Source of the DNA: Gammaproteobacteria bacterium
Lineage (GTDB): Bacteria; Pseudomonadota; Gammaproteobacteria; Pseudomonadales; Pseudohongiellaceae
Length of the DNA stretch: 39,770 nt
Assembly (NCBI GenBank): GCA_030831125.1
Contig: JAURLQ010000071.1
Span: 1-39,770, forward strand
Direction: 5' to 3'
Positions 26,718 to 36,800 of this stretch are shown piece by piece (within the stretch, counting starts at the first letter, position 1; the number at the start of each line of letters is the position of its first letter). Both the position numbers and the translations under genes were made by a program. The notes below the pieces were generated by a model. The model made no database searches, had not been told where the DNA came from, and was given only the letters and a program-made list of their open reading frames with translations.

Positions 26718-27200
26718 TTATTTTCGGGCCAGATGATAAGCGCCAACCAGACCGGCCAGCAGCAGCATTGAAGCGAGTTCGACCGCCAGTACATAGGGGC
26801 CGAACAGGCTTATGCCGACTTCCTTGGCAGCCAGGACAACATAACCACCCTCGCCTGACACACCATTGATTGTCATCAGCAGTTCAACGAGAAGCGGTGC
26901 TGCCAGAATACTTGGCCCTATCCAGATGCCGGGTTTGAGCCAGCTACGTTCCTGGTCAACTGTTGCCTGCCCAAGGTTCAGCATCATGATGACAAACAGG
27001 AACATGACCATGATGGCACCGGCATACACGATAACTTCCAGCGCTGCAGCAAAGTGCGCACCAAGCGTGTAGAAGATCACCGCGAGTGACAGCAGTGAAA
27101 CGATGAAATAAAGCAGGGCATGAACAACATTCACCCTGGTGATCGTCATCAATGTGGCAAAAATCGAAATGATGGCCGATGAATAGAACAGCACGCTCAT
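26718..27200 (-). CDS. nuoJ: NADH-quinone oxidoreductase subunit J
   Basis: A membrane subunit of 160 residues with five helices. The third helix, [19 protein letters not shown], is the conserved segment (related to mitochondrial ND6) whose rotation links quinone chemistry to pumping. The start overlaps nuoI by four bases. Slightly shorter than the Escherichia protein (184), mainly at the C-terminus. Confidence 0.95.
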   Translation of the reverse strand: MSVLFYSSAIISIFATLMTITRVNVVHALLYFIVSLLSLAVIFYTLGAHFAAALEVIVYAGAIMVMFLFVIMMLNLGQATVDQERSWLKPGIWIGPSILAAPLLVELLMTINGVSGEGGYVVLAAKEVGISLFGPYVLAVELASMLLLAGLVGAYHLARK

Positions 27201-27745
27201 GGCAGCAGGCTCCTGCGGTCTACCGGGGGCAACTCGTTGCGGGCTTCGCCCTTGCCTTTGCCACCTATGGACTTTCCGGCAACCTTGTAGAAATTGTAGT
27301 CGTGATATTTGCCCGTGCCATTGATCAGCATGTGCTCTTTTTCCCAGACCATGTCCTGGCGTACGTATTCGGCCATTTCAAAATCGGGGGTCAACTGGAT
27401 GGCATGCGTAGGACAGGCTTCTTCGCAAAAACCGCACATGATGCAACGGGAAAAGTTGATACGGAAAAATTCCGGATACCAGCGGCCGTTTTCATCCTCT
27501 GTTTTCTGCAGGGCAATACAGTCAACAGGACAAGCAACCGCACAAAGGTTGCAGGCCACACAGCGTTCCTCTCCATCCGGATCACGGGTAAGAATGATAC
27601 GGCCACGCCAGCGGGGGAACATGTAGGGCATGACGTCCGGATACTCGACAGTATCCTTTTTCCTGAACATGTGGGAGAACACCAGCGCCAGTGTGACGAT
27701 CTGGGTCCAGATGACATGTACTTGTTTGCCTATGGCACTCAGCAT
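27197..27745 (-). CDS. nuoI: NADH-quinone oxidoreductase subunit I
   Basis: Ferredoxin-like peripheral-arm subunit carrying two [4Fe-4S] clusters (N6a and N6b). The cysteines are Cys-62, 65, 68 and 72 in [11 protein letters not shown] and Cys-101, 104, 107 and 111 in [11 protein letters not shown], all present. Each motif's trailing cysteine pairs with the other cluster as in bacterial ferredoxins. The 182 residues match Escherichia NuoI (180). It begins five bases after nuoH. Confidence 0.97.
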   Translation of the reverse strand: MLSAIGKQVHVIWTQIVTLALVFSHMFRKKDTVEYPDVMPYMFPRWRGRIILTRDPDGEERCVACNLCAVACPVDCIALQKTEDENGRWYPEFFRINFSRCIMCGFCEEACPTHAIQLTPDFEMAEYVRQDMVWEKEHMLINGTGKYHDYNFYKVAGKSIGGKGKGEARNELPPVDRRSLLP

Positions 27746-27750
27746 TTCTA

Positions 27751-28734
27751 TCAGGCTCCCTGGCTCAATACGATTGCGCCAGTAATCAGCAGGTTCAACA
27801 GGGAAAGCGGCAGCATGACCAGCCAGCCGTAGCTCATCAGCTGGTCATAGCGTGGACGTGCCAGCGCAGCCCTGACCAGAATGAAAAACACAACAAAGGC
27901 ACCTGTCTTGACGCTCATCCAGAACAGTCCGGAGAAAATCGGCGGTCCGATATCCAGACCGAAAGGTGCCATCCAGCCGCCGAAAAACAGCACTGGCAGC
28001 AGCATGGAAAGCAGCAGCATGCCAATGTATTCACCAACAAAAAACAGACCGAACTTCATGCCGGAATACTCGGTGTTGAATCCGGAAATGATTTCGGCCT
28101 CGCCTTCAGGCAGGTCGAAAGGCCAGCGTTTGGTTTCGGCAAGGCCGGCAATGAGGAACACCACGAAGCCGAAGAACTGGGGAATGATGAACCAGCCATC
28201 TTCCTGTGCCAGCACGATTTCTCGCATGTTGAAACTGTCACCCAGAATGACCACACCCAGAATCGAAATACCCATGAACACTTCATAACTGATCATCTGA
28301 CCTGCGGCACGCAAGCCACCGAGCAGTGCAAACTTGTTGTTTGATGCCAGTCCGCCCAGCATTGCCGAGTAGGCTGCCAATCCGGCCATGGCGAAGATCC
28401 ACAACAGGCCGATATTCAGGTCCATGACACCGACATCGGGGGCAAAGGGAATTACTGCAAAACTGAGCAGCATCACGATCGGAATGATCAAGGGTGCGAT
28501 TACAAATGACGCCTTGTCGGCAAAAGGTGGAATCCAGTCTTCCTTGGTAATCAGCTTGCCTACATCAGCCAAAGACTGCAGCAGACCGAAAGGACCTACC
28601 CTGTTGGGGCCAAGCCGTTCATTGAAAAATCCGAGCAGACGACGCTCCACCCAGATCAGCATGGCAGCTGCTACCAGAACAACCCCAAGCACAAAAGCTA
28701 TGCTCAAAAGAGAACCGACTTCAAAGGTGAACAT
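27751..28734 (-). CDS. nuoH: NADH-quinone oxidoreductase subunit H
   Basis: The membrane subunit that forms the quinone chamber together with NuoB and NuoD. It has 327 residues and about eight helices. Conserved loops are [36 protein letters not shown] and the acidic [20 protein letters not shown], which begins the proton path. Its ATG overlaps the nuoG stop in TGATG. Confidence 0.97.
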   Translation of the reverse strand: MFTFEVGSLLSIAFVLGVVLVAAAMLIWVERRLLGFFNERLGPNRVGPFGLLQSLADVGKLITKEDWIPPFADKASFVIAPLIIPIVMLLSFAVIPFAPDVGVMDLNIGLLWIFAMAGLAAYSAMLGGLASNNKFALLGGLRAAGQMISYEVFMGISILGVVILGDSFNMREIVLAQEDGWFIIPQFFGFVVFLIAGLAETKRWPFDLPEGEAEIISGFNTEYSGMKFGLFFVGEYIGMLLLSMLLPVLFFGGWMAPFGLDIGPPIFSGLFWMSVKTGAFVVFFILVRAALARPRYDQLMSYGWLVMLPLSLLNLLITGAIVLSQGA

Positions 28735-31454
28735 CAGTTGGCCTCCCCTTTTTTCATGGAACGATCACTGACTATGATATTGGCGGCTCGCCAGCCTTTG
28801 GGAGACTGCCAGTCCCGGGCTTTCTCGAGACTGACATTTGCTGTCATGTCCTGGAAGTTGAGTCCGTCAAGTCCAACAGGGATACCGACTGTTCCGGGCT
28901 GGATACTGTTGCGCAATAGAACAGGTACGGCACCGTTATGCTGAACCTGCACGCCATCGCTGGCTGCAAGACCAAGCTTGTCAGCATCTGCAGGATTCAG
29001 GGCCACATAGGCAGCGGTTGCCTTTTCACCTATAGCCGGGCTGCGGGAGGTGAGCTCTTCGCTGCCGAACAGGTGATAAACCGGAAATACACTGAAACCG
29101 TCGCCGGAAGCTTTCGTTACCGTCGCGTCATACCAGGTATTGGCAGCGCCACTGTTATCGAGCAGTCGAACACCATGGGATGCCTGCTTCAGCGGCCCAC
29201 CCACTTTGGTTTCGAACTTGAACAGGCTCTGGTTGGAGTTCCAGCCCGGTGCCCATGGAGAACTGAAAACAGTTGCATCCTTGAGCGGTGGTACTCCTTC
29301 CATCGAGTAGTTCATGATGCCGTCTTCATCCTGTTCCTGCTTCGGCTCATGCACGCTGATATTGGCACGCATTGCGGTGCGACCTGAATAACGGTGATGC
29401 TGGCGTGGTGCCCGCATACCGGCAAAATTGAAATCGGCGCCGGGAGTCAGTTTGTTCAGAATGGCACCACCCGGCAGGCTGGCTGCAACTTCAGCCAGGA
29501 TTTCTTCAGTCTTTTTACCTTCAGTCAGCCACTTCGCACTGGACAGGATCGGTGCTTTGGCCGGGAAAGTGGAATAGAAATACTGCGCCCTGCCCTCGTA
29601 GTTCACGAAAGTCCCTGAACTTTCCGCAAAAGTACCGGCCGGCAGAACCAGATTTGCGGCTTCGCCGGTGCGGTTCTGCAGCGTGTCGAGTACTGCGAGC
29701 TTGTCGAGCCCCCCCAGGAAACTGTCTACTGCCCTGGCAGGTGCTCGACGGTAAAGATCATTTTCGAGCACGATGGCCTGTTTACTGCCTGAGCCTAGCG
29801 CCTTGCCAAGGGTATTGCCACTGCCCTGCATCAGCATCATCAGGCCAAGGCTGTTGGCCTCGGGAACAGCAAGTGCGAGGTTGCAGCGGGATTCACCATT
29901 GGCAAGCGCCGTGGCTATGTTGGCGGCTGCATTGAGCAGTGCAGGTTCGAGCAGGCTGGTGCCACTGACTACCAAAGGCTGTCTGGCGGCCTTGAGATCG
30001 GCAACAATCTGATCGACCAGAGTCTTTTCATCTACTGACAGGTCACTGACGGCAGGGGCACTGTTGTCCAGTGCATTGGCAATGGCAAAGCCGATACGAG
30101 CGGCATCAGCTGCACTGGCAATGTGTACGGTTTTCGCTACATCGTCCAGGCGGGTACTGTGCGGAGAGACGATGTAAAGCGGGCTCTTGCGGTCCATGGC
30201 GAGCTGGCGAATGGCAGCATCCTGCCAGTTCGGGAATTTCAGTTTGGCTGCCATTTCCTTGCCAAGATTACGCACAGACTGACGCAGCGCCAGTGCCAGG
30301 CGGGCAGCAGTATTGGTGACATCCTCACCCAGAATCACAATGCAATCTGAATTCTCTATATCGCGTATGTTCGCGATATTCACCGGACGATTACTGTAGA
30401 TATCCAGCACCTGATTCAGCAGGCCGAATTCGGCATCCGAAACTCCAGCATGGAAATTGTCTGCCCCTACCAGTTCGCGCAGCGCAAAGTTGGCTTCAAG
30501 AGAAGCCCGTGGAGATCCTATACCGATTGCTGATCCGGCCATGGCCTTGAGCTGTGCCCTTGCCGTGTCTGCCTCGATCTGGACTGGTCGGCCATCATGG
30601 GTGTCGCGGCTCATGCAGACTGTAATGCGTTCGCTGCTGTTCACGTAACCCGTTCCGAAACGGCCCTTGTCACAAATGAAATAGCCGTTCACTTCATCAT
30701 TGAATCGGTTGACGACGCGTCTCAGTGTACCGTAGCGCTCGCCCGGGTTGATATTGCAACCCACACCGCAGGCTGCACAAACAGATGGTGAAGTCTGCAG
30801 GTCCCATTTACGGCTGTAATGTTTACTGAACACTTTGTCGGTGAACACGCCGGTCGGACAGACTTCCGCGAGATTACCTGAAAATTCGCTTTCCAGAGGA
30901 CCTTCCTGGAAACGCCCGAAATAGGTGTTGTCGTGGGATGCCTGCGGACCAAAGTCGGTGCCACCGGCATAGTCATTGTAGTAGCGCACACAACGGTAGC
31001 AGGTTATGCAGCGGTTCATCTCGTGTCCGATAAAGGGCCCGAGATACTGGTTGTTATGGGTTTTCTTCATGCCGTCATAACGGCGGTAGGTATGGCCGGA
31101 CATTACCGTCATATCCTGCAGATGACACTCACCACCCTCTTCGCAGACCGGACAGTCATGTGGATGGTTGATCATGATGCTCTCAATGGCCTGGGCACGG
31201 AAACCAGCCGCCTTTTCTATGGAATAGCGGGCACCTTCACGGGGAACTGTCATGCAGGCCATGACCTGACGACCACGCTGGTCTTCATCATTGGCATATT
31301 CAATGATCGCGCATTGACGGCAGGAACCCACCGAACCCATCGCGGGGTGCCAGCAGAAATACGGCAGGTCAACCTGCTGTGACAGGATTTCCTGCAGCAG
31401 GTTGTTGTTGGGGTCTACTTCAAAGACCTTGCCGTCTACATTTATCTTGGCCAT
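28734..31454 (-). CDS. nuoG: NADH-quinone oxidoreductase subunit G
   Basis: The largest peripheral-arm subunit (906 residues; Escherichia 908), carrying several iron-sulfur clusters. The N-terminal [2Fe-2S] site uses Cys-34, 45, 48 and 67. The His/Cys [4Fe-4S] site lies in HPHDCPVCEEGGEC. A ferredoxin-like pair lies in CITCYRCVR, and an additional off-path N7 site is complete (CAACGVGC followed by Cys in YFICDKG). The rest is a molybdopterin-oxidoreductase-like domain without cofactor. A nine-base-pair hairpin lies just before its ribosome site. Confidence 0.97.
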   Translation of the reverse strand: MAKINVDGKVFEVDPNNNLLQEILSQQVDLPYFCWHPAMGSVGSCRQCAIIEYANDEDQRGRQVMACMTVPREGARYSIEKAAGFRAQAIESIMINHPHDCPVCEEGGECHLQDMTVMSGHTYRRYDGMKKTHNNQYLGPFIGHEMNRCITCYRCVRYYNDYAGGTDFGPQASHDNTYFGRFQEGPLESEFSGNLAEVCPTGVFTDKVFSKHYSRKWDLQTSPSVCAACGVGCNINPGERYGTLRRVVNRFNDEVNGYFICDKGRFGTGYVNSSERITVCMSRDTHDGRPVQIEADTARAQLKAMAGSAIGIGSPRASLEANFALRELVGADNFHAGVSDAEFGLLNQVLDIYSNRPVNIANIRDIENSDCIVILGEDVTNTAARLALALRQSVRNLGKEMAAKLKFPNWQDAAIRQLAMDRKSPLYIVSPHSTRLDDVAKTVHIASAADAARIGFAIANALDNSAPAVSDLSVDEKTLVDQIVADLKAARQPLVVSGTSLLEPALLNAAANIATALANGESRCNLALAVPEANSLGLMMLMQGSGNTLGKALGSGSKQAIVLENDLYRRAPARAVDSFLGGLDKLAVLDTLQNRTGEAANLVLPAGTFAESSGTFVNYEGRAQYFYSTFPAKAPILSSAKWLTEGKKTEEILAEVAASLPGGAILNKLTPGADFNFAGMRAPRQHHRYSGRTAMRANISVHEPKQEQDEDGIMNYSMEGVPPLKDATVFSSPWAPGWNSNQSLFKFETKVGGPLKQASHGVRLLDNSGAANTWYDATVTKASGDGFSVFPVYHLFGSEELTSRSPAIGEKATAAYVALNPADADKLGLAASDGVQVQHNGAVPVLLRNSIQPGTVGIPVGLDGLNFQDMTANVSLEKARDWQSPKGWRAANIIVSDRSMKKGEAN

Positions 31455-31466
31455 CTACAGCTCCGG

Positions 31467-31491
31467 ATTGGAAAGCTAGATCCTTTCCAAT
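31467..31491 (-). promoter_or_regulatory. Hairpin in the nuoF-nuoG gap
   Basis: ATTGGAAAG and CTTTCCAAT form a perfect nine-base-pair stem around a seven-base loop, 12 bases before the nuoG ATG and next to its CCGGAG ribosome site. The rest of the 70-base gap is AT-rich. It could be an mRNA processing or stability element that sets the NuoG level relative to NuoF (inference). There is no T-run, so it is not a terminator. Confidence 0.5.
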
Positions 31492-31524
31492 ACTCCTTAT
31501 AATTCAATATTTTAAAACAAATAC

Positions 31525-32802
31525 TTAATGCTGTTTATACTTGCAACCGTGTTGTACGTGTTCGATAAACTCATCACGGAAATGTTTCAGTCCGCTCTGC
31601 AAGGGCTCGGCCGCTCCTGGCGCCAGTGCGCAGAAGGTATTGCCGGGTGCCATATAGCGGGTCATTTCTTCCAGACGCTCGATGTCTTCCATGCTGCCGG
31701 TGCCTGTTTCCAACTTGTGCATCATGTGCTCTGTCCACGGCAAACCGTCACGACAGGGTGTGCACCAGCCACAGCTTTCGTGGGCAAAGAACTTCATCAG
31801 ATTCTCAATACAGCCTATCGGGCAGGTCTTGTCATCAAGCACCATGATCAATGATGTCCCCAATCGGCTGCCGGCCTTGGCTACATCACCCGGAATCATC
31901 GGCAGATCGAGGTGTTCGGGCAGCAGGAAGTCGGTGGAACCGCCACCGGGGAGGAAAGCCTTCATTTCATAGCCATCCAGCATGCCACCGGCAAAGTCTT
32001 CAAACAGGGTCCTGAAGGTAGTGCCTACCGGCATTTCCCAGCAGCCCGGATTTTTGACACGTCCGCTTACACCGCTGATACGGGTACCGGTCTGGCCATT
32101 GATACCAAGGCTTTTGAACCATTCAACGCCGTAACTGATGATGCCCGGCACGTTGCAGATGGTCTCGACATTGTTCACTACTGTCGGACGCCCCCACAGA
32201 CCGCTGACCTGCGGGAATGGTGGCTTGAATCGGGGATTGGCTCTTTTGCCTTCCAGTGCATTGATGAGTGCAGTTTCCTCACCACAGATATAGCGACCAG
32301 CAGATGTATGCAGGCACAGATCAAGTGAAAAATTGGAACCCTGGATATTCTTGCCGAGGAAACCGGCTTCGTAGGCTTCCTTGATCGCCTGCTGCAGGGC
32401 TTTTTCTGCAGCCTTGTATTCACCGCGGAGAAAGATATAGGCCTGCGAAGCCTGTATGGCGATCGATGAGGTAATAACCCCTTCCACCAGCAGATGCGGA
32501 TCGTATTCCATCAACAGCCGGTCCTTGAAGGTACCCGGTTCCATTTCGTCGCCGTTAACCACCAGGTATCTTGGTCCACCATCAGGCTCGGGTACAAAGC
32601 TCCATTTGAGGCCGGTATTGAAACCGGCACCGCCTCTTCCACCCAGGCCACTGTCCTTGACCTGTTCACGTACGGCTTTCGGTTCCATGGCCAGCGCTTT
32701 GGTCACGCTGACATAGCCACCGGCGGCCTGATACTGCGCCAGTGTGAATGGCGCACGACCGATTTCGATATTCTTGGTCAGTGGCAGCTTTGGTCCGTTC
32801 AT
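31525..32802 (-). CDS. nuoF: NADH-quinone oxidoreductase subunit F
   Basis: The NADH-oxidising subunit with FMN and cluster N3. Of 425 residues, the FMN/NADH Rossmann-like region begins with GLGGRGGAGFNTGLKW (about 53-68). The [4Fe-4S] ligands are the three cysteines of ESCGWCTPCRDG and one in NTFCALAPGA near the C-terminus. The ATG follows an AGAAGACAGA stretch also found before nuoE. It lies 34 bases after nuoE. Confidence 0.97.
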   Translation of the reverse strand: MNGPKLPLTKNIEIGRAPFTLAQYQAAGGYVSVTKALAMEPKAVREQVKDSGLGGRGGAGFNTGLKWSFVPEPDGGPRYLVVNGDEMEPGTFKDRLLMEYDPHLLVEGVITSSIAIQASQAYIFLRGEYKAAEKALQQAIKEAYEAGFLGKNIQGSNFSLDLCLHTSAGRYICGEETALINALEGKRANPRFKPPFPQVSGLWGRPTVVNNVETICNVPGIISYGVEWFKSLGINGQTGTRISGVSGRVKNPGCWEMPVGTTFRTLFEDFAGGMLDGYEMKAFLPGGGSTDFLLPEHLDLPMIPGDVAKAGSRLGTSLIMVLDDKTCPIGCIENLMKFFAHESCGWCTPCRDGLPWTEHMMHKLETGTGSMEDIERLEEMTRYMAPGNTFCALAPGAAEPLQSGLKHFRDEFIEHVQHGCKYKQH

Positions 32803-32836
32803 TTATCTGTCTTCTCTGGAAACCTGTCTAAACCTG

Positions 32837-33349
32837 TCAGGCCTGCGCACGCAGGTCGGCTATGATCTGGTCAATTTTTTCCGGTGTCAGATTGCGGTAA
32901 ACCACATCTCCAACCTGCAACACTGGTGCCTTGTCACAATCTCCCAGACATGGAACCGGAATCAGTGTGAACATATTGTCAGCGGTTGTTTCACCATACT
33001 CGATACCAAGTGTGCTGGTGATATGCCCCTTGAGGGAGTCGCAACCAAGCATCCAGCAGGCCACACTGTCGCAAAACTGGATAACGTGCCTGCCAACCGG
33101 ACGGCGGAATATCATGTTGAAAAACGTGGCTACACCTTCCAGTTCATCCGGAGCCAGGTCCAGATATTCGGCAACCGCCAACAGGCTTTCGTCACTGACC
33201 CAGCCCTGGTATTTCTGCACAATCTTGAGCGCTTCAAGCCCTACAGCCTGGGCGTAGGGATAATGCGTCTTTTCATGCTCTATCTCATGGATCTCTTCCG
33301 GGGTCAGGGCCCGGGCTTTTGGTGCTGTACTGGCAATGATATTGCTCAT
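32837..33349 (-). CDS. nuoE: NADH-quinone oxidoreductase subunit E
   Basis: A thioredoxin-like subunit carrying the [2Fe-2S] cluster N1a next to the FMN of NuoF. Ligands are Cys-93 and Cys-98 (CDSVAC) and Cys-134 and Cys-138 (CLGDC), matching Escherichia Cys-92/97/133/137. An extra Cys-103 lies nearby. 170 residues is the normal length. The gene sits between nuoCD and nuoF. Confidence 0.97.
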   Translation of the reverse strand: MSNIIASTAPKARALTPEEIHEIEHEKTHYPYAQAVGLEALKIVQKYQGWVSDESLLAVAEYLDLAPDELEGVATFFNMIFRRPVGRHVIQFCDSVACWMLGCDSLKGHITSTLGIEYGETTADNMFTLIPVPCLGDCDKAPVLQVGDVVYRNLTPEKIDQIIADLRAQA

Positions 33350-33385
33350 CGTCTGTCTTCTGCGTTCTGTCTTTTATCGGTCTGC

Positions 33386-35167
33386 TTATCTGTCCACATC
33401 GGCCATCACGAAGTCAGTGGTTGCAACCACTGCCGTGAAGTCGGCCAGCATCAGTCCACGGCTCAGATACGGGATAGCCTGGATGTGTATAAAGGATGGC
33501 GTACGGATTCTGGTTCTGTAGGACCCAATGCCACCATCGTTGACCAGGTAATACATGTTCAGGCCCTTGGTCGCCTCGATGGTAGTGGTCACTTCAGTAG
33601 GATCCATGACCGGTCCCCAGCTCACACTCAGGAAGTGGTTGATCAGGGTTTCGATGTCGAGCTTGCTCTTTTCCTTGATCGGCGGCGTGGTCAGCGGATG
33701 ATCTGCCTTGTACGGACCGGACGGCATGTTTTCCAGACACTGCTTGATGATGCGGTTACTCTGGCGCAATTCTTCCACGCGCACGGCGGCACGGTCATAA
33801 CAGTCACCATTCACCCCGATTGGCACATCAAATTCAAAATTCTCGTAACCACTGTAGGGACGGTTCTTGCGATAGTCCCACTCAAGTCCTGTGGCACGCA
33901 GTGCCGGTCCGGTCATGGCCCAGTCAAAGGCGTTTTCAGTATCAATGCTGCCAACGCCACGGGTACGCTGCTTGATCACGGTATTTTCCATGACCATCTT
34001 GTGATATTCGTCCAGTCGTTTCGGAAAGTACTCCACAAACTCCCGGATCATTCTGTCCCAGCCCTGCGGCAGATCCTGGGCAACGCCACCTATACGGAAC
34101 CAGCCCGGATGCATACGTGCCCCGGTGATCGATTCGATAATGTTGAAGGCTTTTTCACGATCCACGAAGGCATAGAACAGTGGCGACAGCTGCCCAAGGT
34201 CAACAGCCCAGGTACCGAAGAACAGCAGGTGCGAACAGATGCGGAAGAACTCGGCCAGCATCACACGAATGACCTGGACTCTCTCGGGCACAACAATGCC
34301 CGCCATTTTTTCCACTGCCATGACATATGGCAGGTTGTTCATTACACCACCGAGGTAATCGATACGATCGGTGTAGGGAATATAGGTATGCCAGGTCTGG
34401 CGCTCGGCCATTTTCTCGGCACCACGATGGTGGTAACCCACATCAGGTACAACATCGAGTACATGCTCGCCATCAAGCTGCAGGGCAAAACGGATAACAC
34501 CGTGTGCTGCCGGATGGTTCGGACCGAAGTTCAGGAACATGAACTCGGATTCCTCACTGCGACGCTTGAGGCCCCACTCCTCCGGATTGAACTTCATCGC
34601 GCTCTGCTCACGATCCTGGATTTCATCACTCATTGAGTAAGGATCCATTTCGGTTGCACGGGCCGGATGATCCTTGCGCAATGGATGTCCTTTCCAGGTA
34701 GGTGGGCAGAGGATGCGGCTCAGATTCGGATGACCAGTAAACACTATGCCAAAAAGATCCCATATTTCGCGTTCCTGCCAGTTGGCACTGGACCACAGCG
34801 GAATTGCAGTTGGCATGTTCAGATCGTTTTCCTGCAGCGCCACCTTGATGCGGATATCGCAATTACCGGAAAAGGAAGTCGGGTGATAGACAACAGTGAA
34901 ATCACTGTCGGGCTGTCCTTCGCGGTGCAGACGGACACGCTCGTCAATGGCAGTGACATCAAGCAGCATTTCATAACGTGGACGATGCTCTTCCTTGAGA
35001 TAACGCAGAACATTCATGACCTTGTCGCGACCCACCCACAGGGTTGGCATGCCTTCGGCCGTATGCTGACGCACAAAGGAAGACTCGCCGAACTTCTGAT
35101 ACAGAGCGGCAATGACTGCCGGTAGCGTCTGGGCCTGTGCGGATGTTGAATCTGGGGTCAGAGTCAT
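33386..35167 (-). CDS. nuoCD: NADH-quinone oxidoreductase fused subunit C/D
   Basis: The 30-kDa and 49-kDa subunits fused in one 593-residue chain, as in Escherichia and Pseudomonas. The NuoC part (to about 185) has [23 protein letters not shown] and PLRKDHP. The NuoD part has [12 protein letters not shown], the quinone-site histidine and tyrosine regions, and [12 protein letters not shown] chose the ATG at 35167, giving MTLTPDSTS; a TTG 14 codons upstream is unlikely. The first five codons lie inside a REP-like inverted repeat, so the N-terminus appears to be repeat-derived. The gene is 74 bases after nuoB, a longer gap than between most neighbours. Confidence 0.97.
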   Translation of the reverse strand: MTLTPDSTSAQAQTLPAVIAALYQKFGESSFVRQHTAEGMPTLWVGRDKVMNVLRYLKEEHRPRYEMLLDVTAIDERVRLHREGQPDSDFTVVYHPTSFSGNCDIRIKVALQENDLNMPTAIPLWSSANWQEREIWDLFGIVFTGHPNLSRILCPPTWKGHPLRKDHPARATEMDPYSMSDEIQDREQSAMKFNPEEWGLKRRSEESEFMFLNFGPNHPAAHGVIRFALQLDGEHVLDVVPDVGYHHRGAEKMAERQTWHTYIPYTDRIDYLGGVMNNLPYVMAVEKMAGIVVPERVQVIRVMLAEFFRICSHLLFFGTWAVDLGQLSPLFYAFVDREKAFNIIESITGARMHPGWFRIGGVAQDLPQGWDRMIREFVEYFPKRLDEYHKMVMENTVIKQRTRGVGSIDTENAFDWAMTGPALRATGLEWDYRKNRPYSGYENFEFDVPIGVNGDCYDRAAVRVEELRQSNRIIKQCLENMPSGPYKADHPLTTPPIKEKSKLDIETLINHFLSVSWGPVMDPTEVTTTIEATKGLNMYYLVNDGGIGSYRTRIRTPSFIHIQAIPYLSRGLMLADFTAVVATTDFVMADVDR

Positions 35168-35226
35168 TTTTTCTTCTGTCTGTTTTGAGTCTAAGCATCC
35201 CGGAGTCAAAAAATGACTCTGACCCC
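35154..35226. repeat. REP-like inverted repeat between nuoB and nuoCD
   Basis: The 19-base arm GGGGTCAGAGTCATTTTTT at 35154-35172 is perfectly repeated in inverse at 35208-35226, around a 35-base spacer. The right unit also contains a small hairpin, GAGTCA-AAAAA-TGACTC. The form and the GGGGTCAGAGTC motif resemble REP/RAYT-associated palindromes known from many gammaproteobacteria (from memory, not searched). Each arm encodes ATG-ACT-CTG-ACC-CC outward; the left arm supplies the actual nuoCD start. Confidence 0.85.
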
Positions 35227-35241
35227 GGTCCTTGTTTCCTG

Positions 35242-35952
35242 TTATTTCTGCTTCTTGACCAATTTGCCATCGTCAAGGCGGATAACCGATTTTTCCTGGG
35301 CTTCTGTTTCCCAGAGGATATCCGGGCTGGTGAGCTCAGTTGCAGCTATACGGCTTTCAAGTCTGGCTTCGCGCTGGATAACATTCTTTTCACGCTCATA
35401 TACACCCTGATCGCTGATTACCCAGCTTACCGGACGACGCTTCTTGCCAATGGAATCCTGCAGCAGCGTCAGCCCCTGAAGAAGGGCCTCAGGGCGGGGG
35501 GGGCAACCAGACACATACACGTCCACGGGCAGGAACTTGTCCACGCCCTGCACTACGGAATAGATGTCGTACATTCCCCCTGAATTGGCGCAGGAGCCCA
35601 TGCAGATGACGTAACGTGGCTCCATCATCTGTTCGTAAAGACGCTGGACCACCGGGGCCATTTTGCGGAATACCGTGCCGGCGATGATGATCATATCCGC
35701 CTGACGCGGTGTGGCACGGAAAACTTCCGCCCCGAAACGGGCGATGTCATGACGGCTGGATATCGCAGTTGCAGCTTCCACATAGCAGCAGGAAAGACCG
35801 AAGTTGAAAGGCCACAGGGAGTTCTTGCGGCTCCAGGCCAGCATGTCCTCAAGCGTTGTCATGATCACATTCTTGCGTATGTGATCCTCAAACTGCTCCA
35901 TACCCGGACTTGCAGAATAGGTATCTTCAGGCTTGACCAGTTCCCAGCTCAT
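35242..35952 (-). CDS. nuoB: NADH-quinone oxidoreductase subunit B
   Basis: Carries the terminal cluster N2, which hands electrons to quinone. Ligands Cys-55, Cys-56, Cys-121 and Cys-150 (GLSCC, GSCAN, SGCPP) are all present, including the adjacent cysteine pair typical of the family. 236 residues, slightly longer than Escherichia (220), mainly at the C-terminus. A strong GGAGG ribosome site lies within the end of nuoA, and the start overlaps the nuoA stop in TGATG. Confidence 0.97.
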   Translation of the reverse strand: MSWELVKPEDTYSASPGMEQFEDHIRKNVIMTTLEDMLAWSRKNSLWPFNFGLSCCYVEAATAISSRHDIARFGAEVFRATPRQADMIIIAGTVFRKMAPVVQRLYEQMMEPRYVICMGSCANSGGMYDIYSVVQGVDKFLPVDVYVSGCPPRPEALLQGLTLLQDSIGKKRRPVSWVISDQGVYEREKNVIQREARLESRIAATELTSPDILWETEAQEKSVIRLDDGKLVKKQK

Positions 35953-36443
35953 CAGTGATGTCCTCCAGCGTGATGATCATCATGATGACCCTGATCTGCT
36001 GCAGCTTTGGTTTTTTTCAGAAAGGGGCCGGTGTTGACCACACCACCCTCGCCTTTGAGGGCAGCCCTGTCATGTTGCTGGCGCAGTGTGCGCCATTCCA
36101 GCGCGCCGCTGCGCCACAGATACAGGAGACCGGCCAGCAGGATGAAGATGAAGATGCAGACCTCGATATAACCCAGCCACCCGGATTCGCGGATGGAAAT
36201 GGCCCAGGCAAACAGGAAAGCTGCCTCCAGATCAAAAATGATGAACAGTATGGCTGTGAGATAGAACGGAACAGCCACCTTGATCTGGGAAGAACCGACA
36301 GGAAGGACACCTGATTCATACACATCGTGAGTGGCATGATCCTGTCGTTTCTGGCCAAGAAAGGCAGATGCCACAAGCAGGAAGACAATAAGCACTACAA
36401 CTATCACGCTGTAGAACACTATCGGCCAGAGATCTATGTTCAC
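35952..36443 (-). CDS. nuoA: NADH-quinone oxidoreductase subunit A
   Basis: Membrane subunit with three helices (about 8-28, 62-85 and 90-112) next to the quinone site; the loop after helix 1 has YESGVLPVG with the conserved glutamate. 163 residues, longer than Escherichia (147) because of a C-terminal tail ending [11 protein letters not shown], seven histidines among the last 11 residues, which could bind metal. The last codons also encode the nuoB ribosome site. It is the first gene of the nuo operon; a promoter lies about 230 bases upstream. Confidence 0.95.
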   Translation of the reverse strand: MNIDLWPIVFYSVIVVVLIVFLLVASAFLGQKRQDHATHDVYESGVLPVGSSQIKVAVPFYLTAILFIIFDLEAAFLFAWAISIRESGWLGYIEVCIFIFILLAGLLYLWRSGALEWRTLRQQHDRAALKGEGGVVNTGPFLKKTKAAADQGHHDDHHAGGHH

Positions 36444-36800
36444 GCCAGTACCCTGTTGGTTACGAATGCAAATTGCAGTGCCAAGGCATCCGCAATGAAA
36501 ATACCCACTTCTACCCTGTGGAGGGTTGAACCATGGATTGTGCTGTTAGCTGGTGAAATCGTCTCGCGCCCTGACCGTTAACATCCCGGTGTCCGGCCCG
36601 TATCAGGGAATTTGAGACCCGAAAGCCTCTTGAATACCCCATTCGAATAAGCGATTTGCGACTGCTTCAAACGGGGCGCAAATTTACACTTTAGACTGAT
36701 TTTCTTCAAGTTGTTTTGCCCATGCTGCGCACAATTTCAACTGTGCACCAATCTTGCGGTCGCCGCATGCGAATGACTCTCAACTGGAACACTCTCTGCA
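36444..36800. other. Leader region between sthA and nuoA
   Basis: 357 bases without a gene. It contains the putative nuo promoter and, on the sthA side, a hairpin at 36727-36748 (GCGCACA/TGTGCAC around an eight-base loop) that could end the sthA transcript but lacks a T-run. Between promoter and nuoA about 230 bases of leader remain, in which I see no known riboswitch. Confidence 0.5.
36681..36709 (-). promoter_or_regulatory. Putative sigma-70 promoter of the nuo operon
   Basis: On the minus strand TTGAAG (36704-36709), exactly 17 bases, then TAAATT (36681-36686). Both hexamers match consensus at four of six positions, and it is the best-spaced candidate upstream of nuoA. The start point would be near 36674. 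Confidence 0.5.

Noticed and set aside
32744-34636. A 630-codon plus-strand frame antisense to nuoE and nuoCD
   Set aside because: It lies opposite clearly real genes, has no family features and is rich in His and Gln in a way typical of antisense frames; third-position bias of the nuo genes explains its length.
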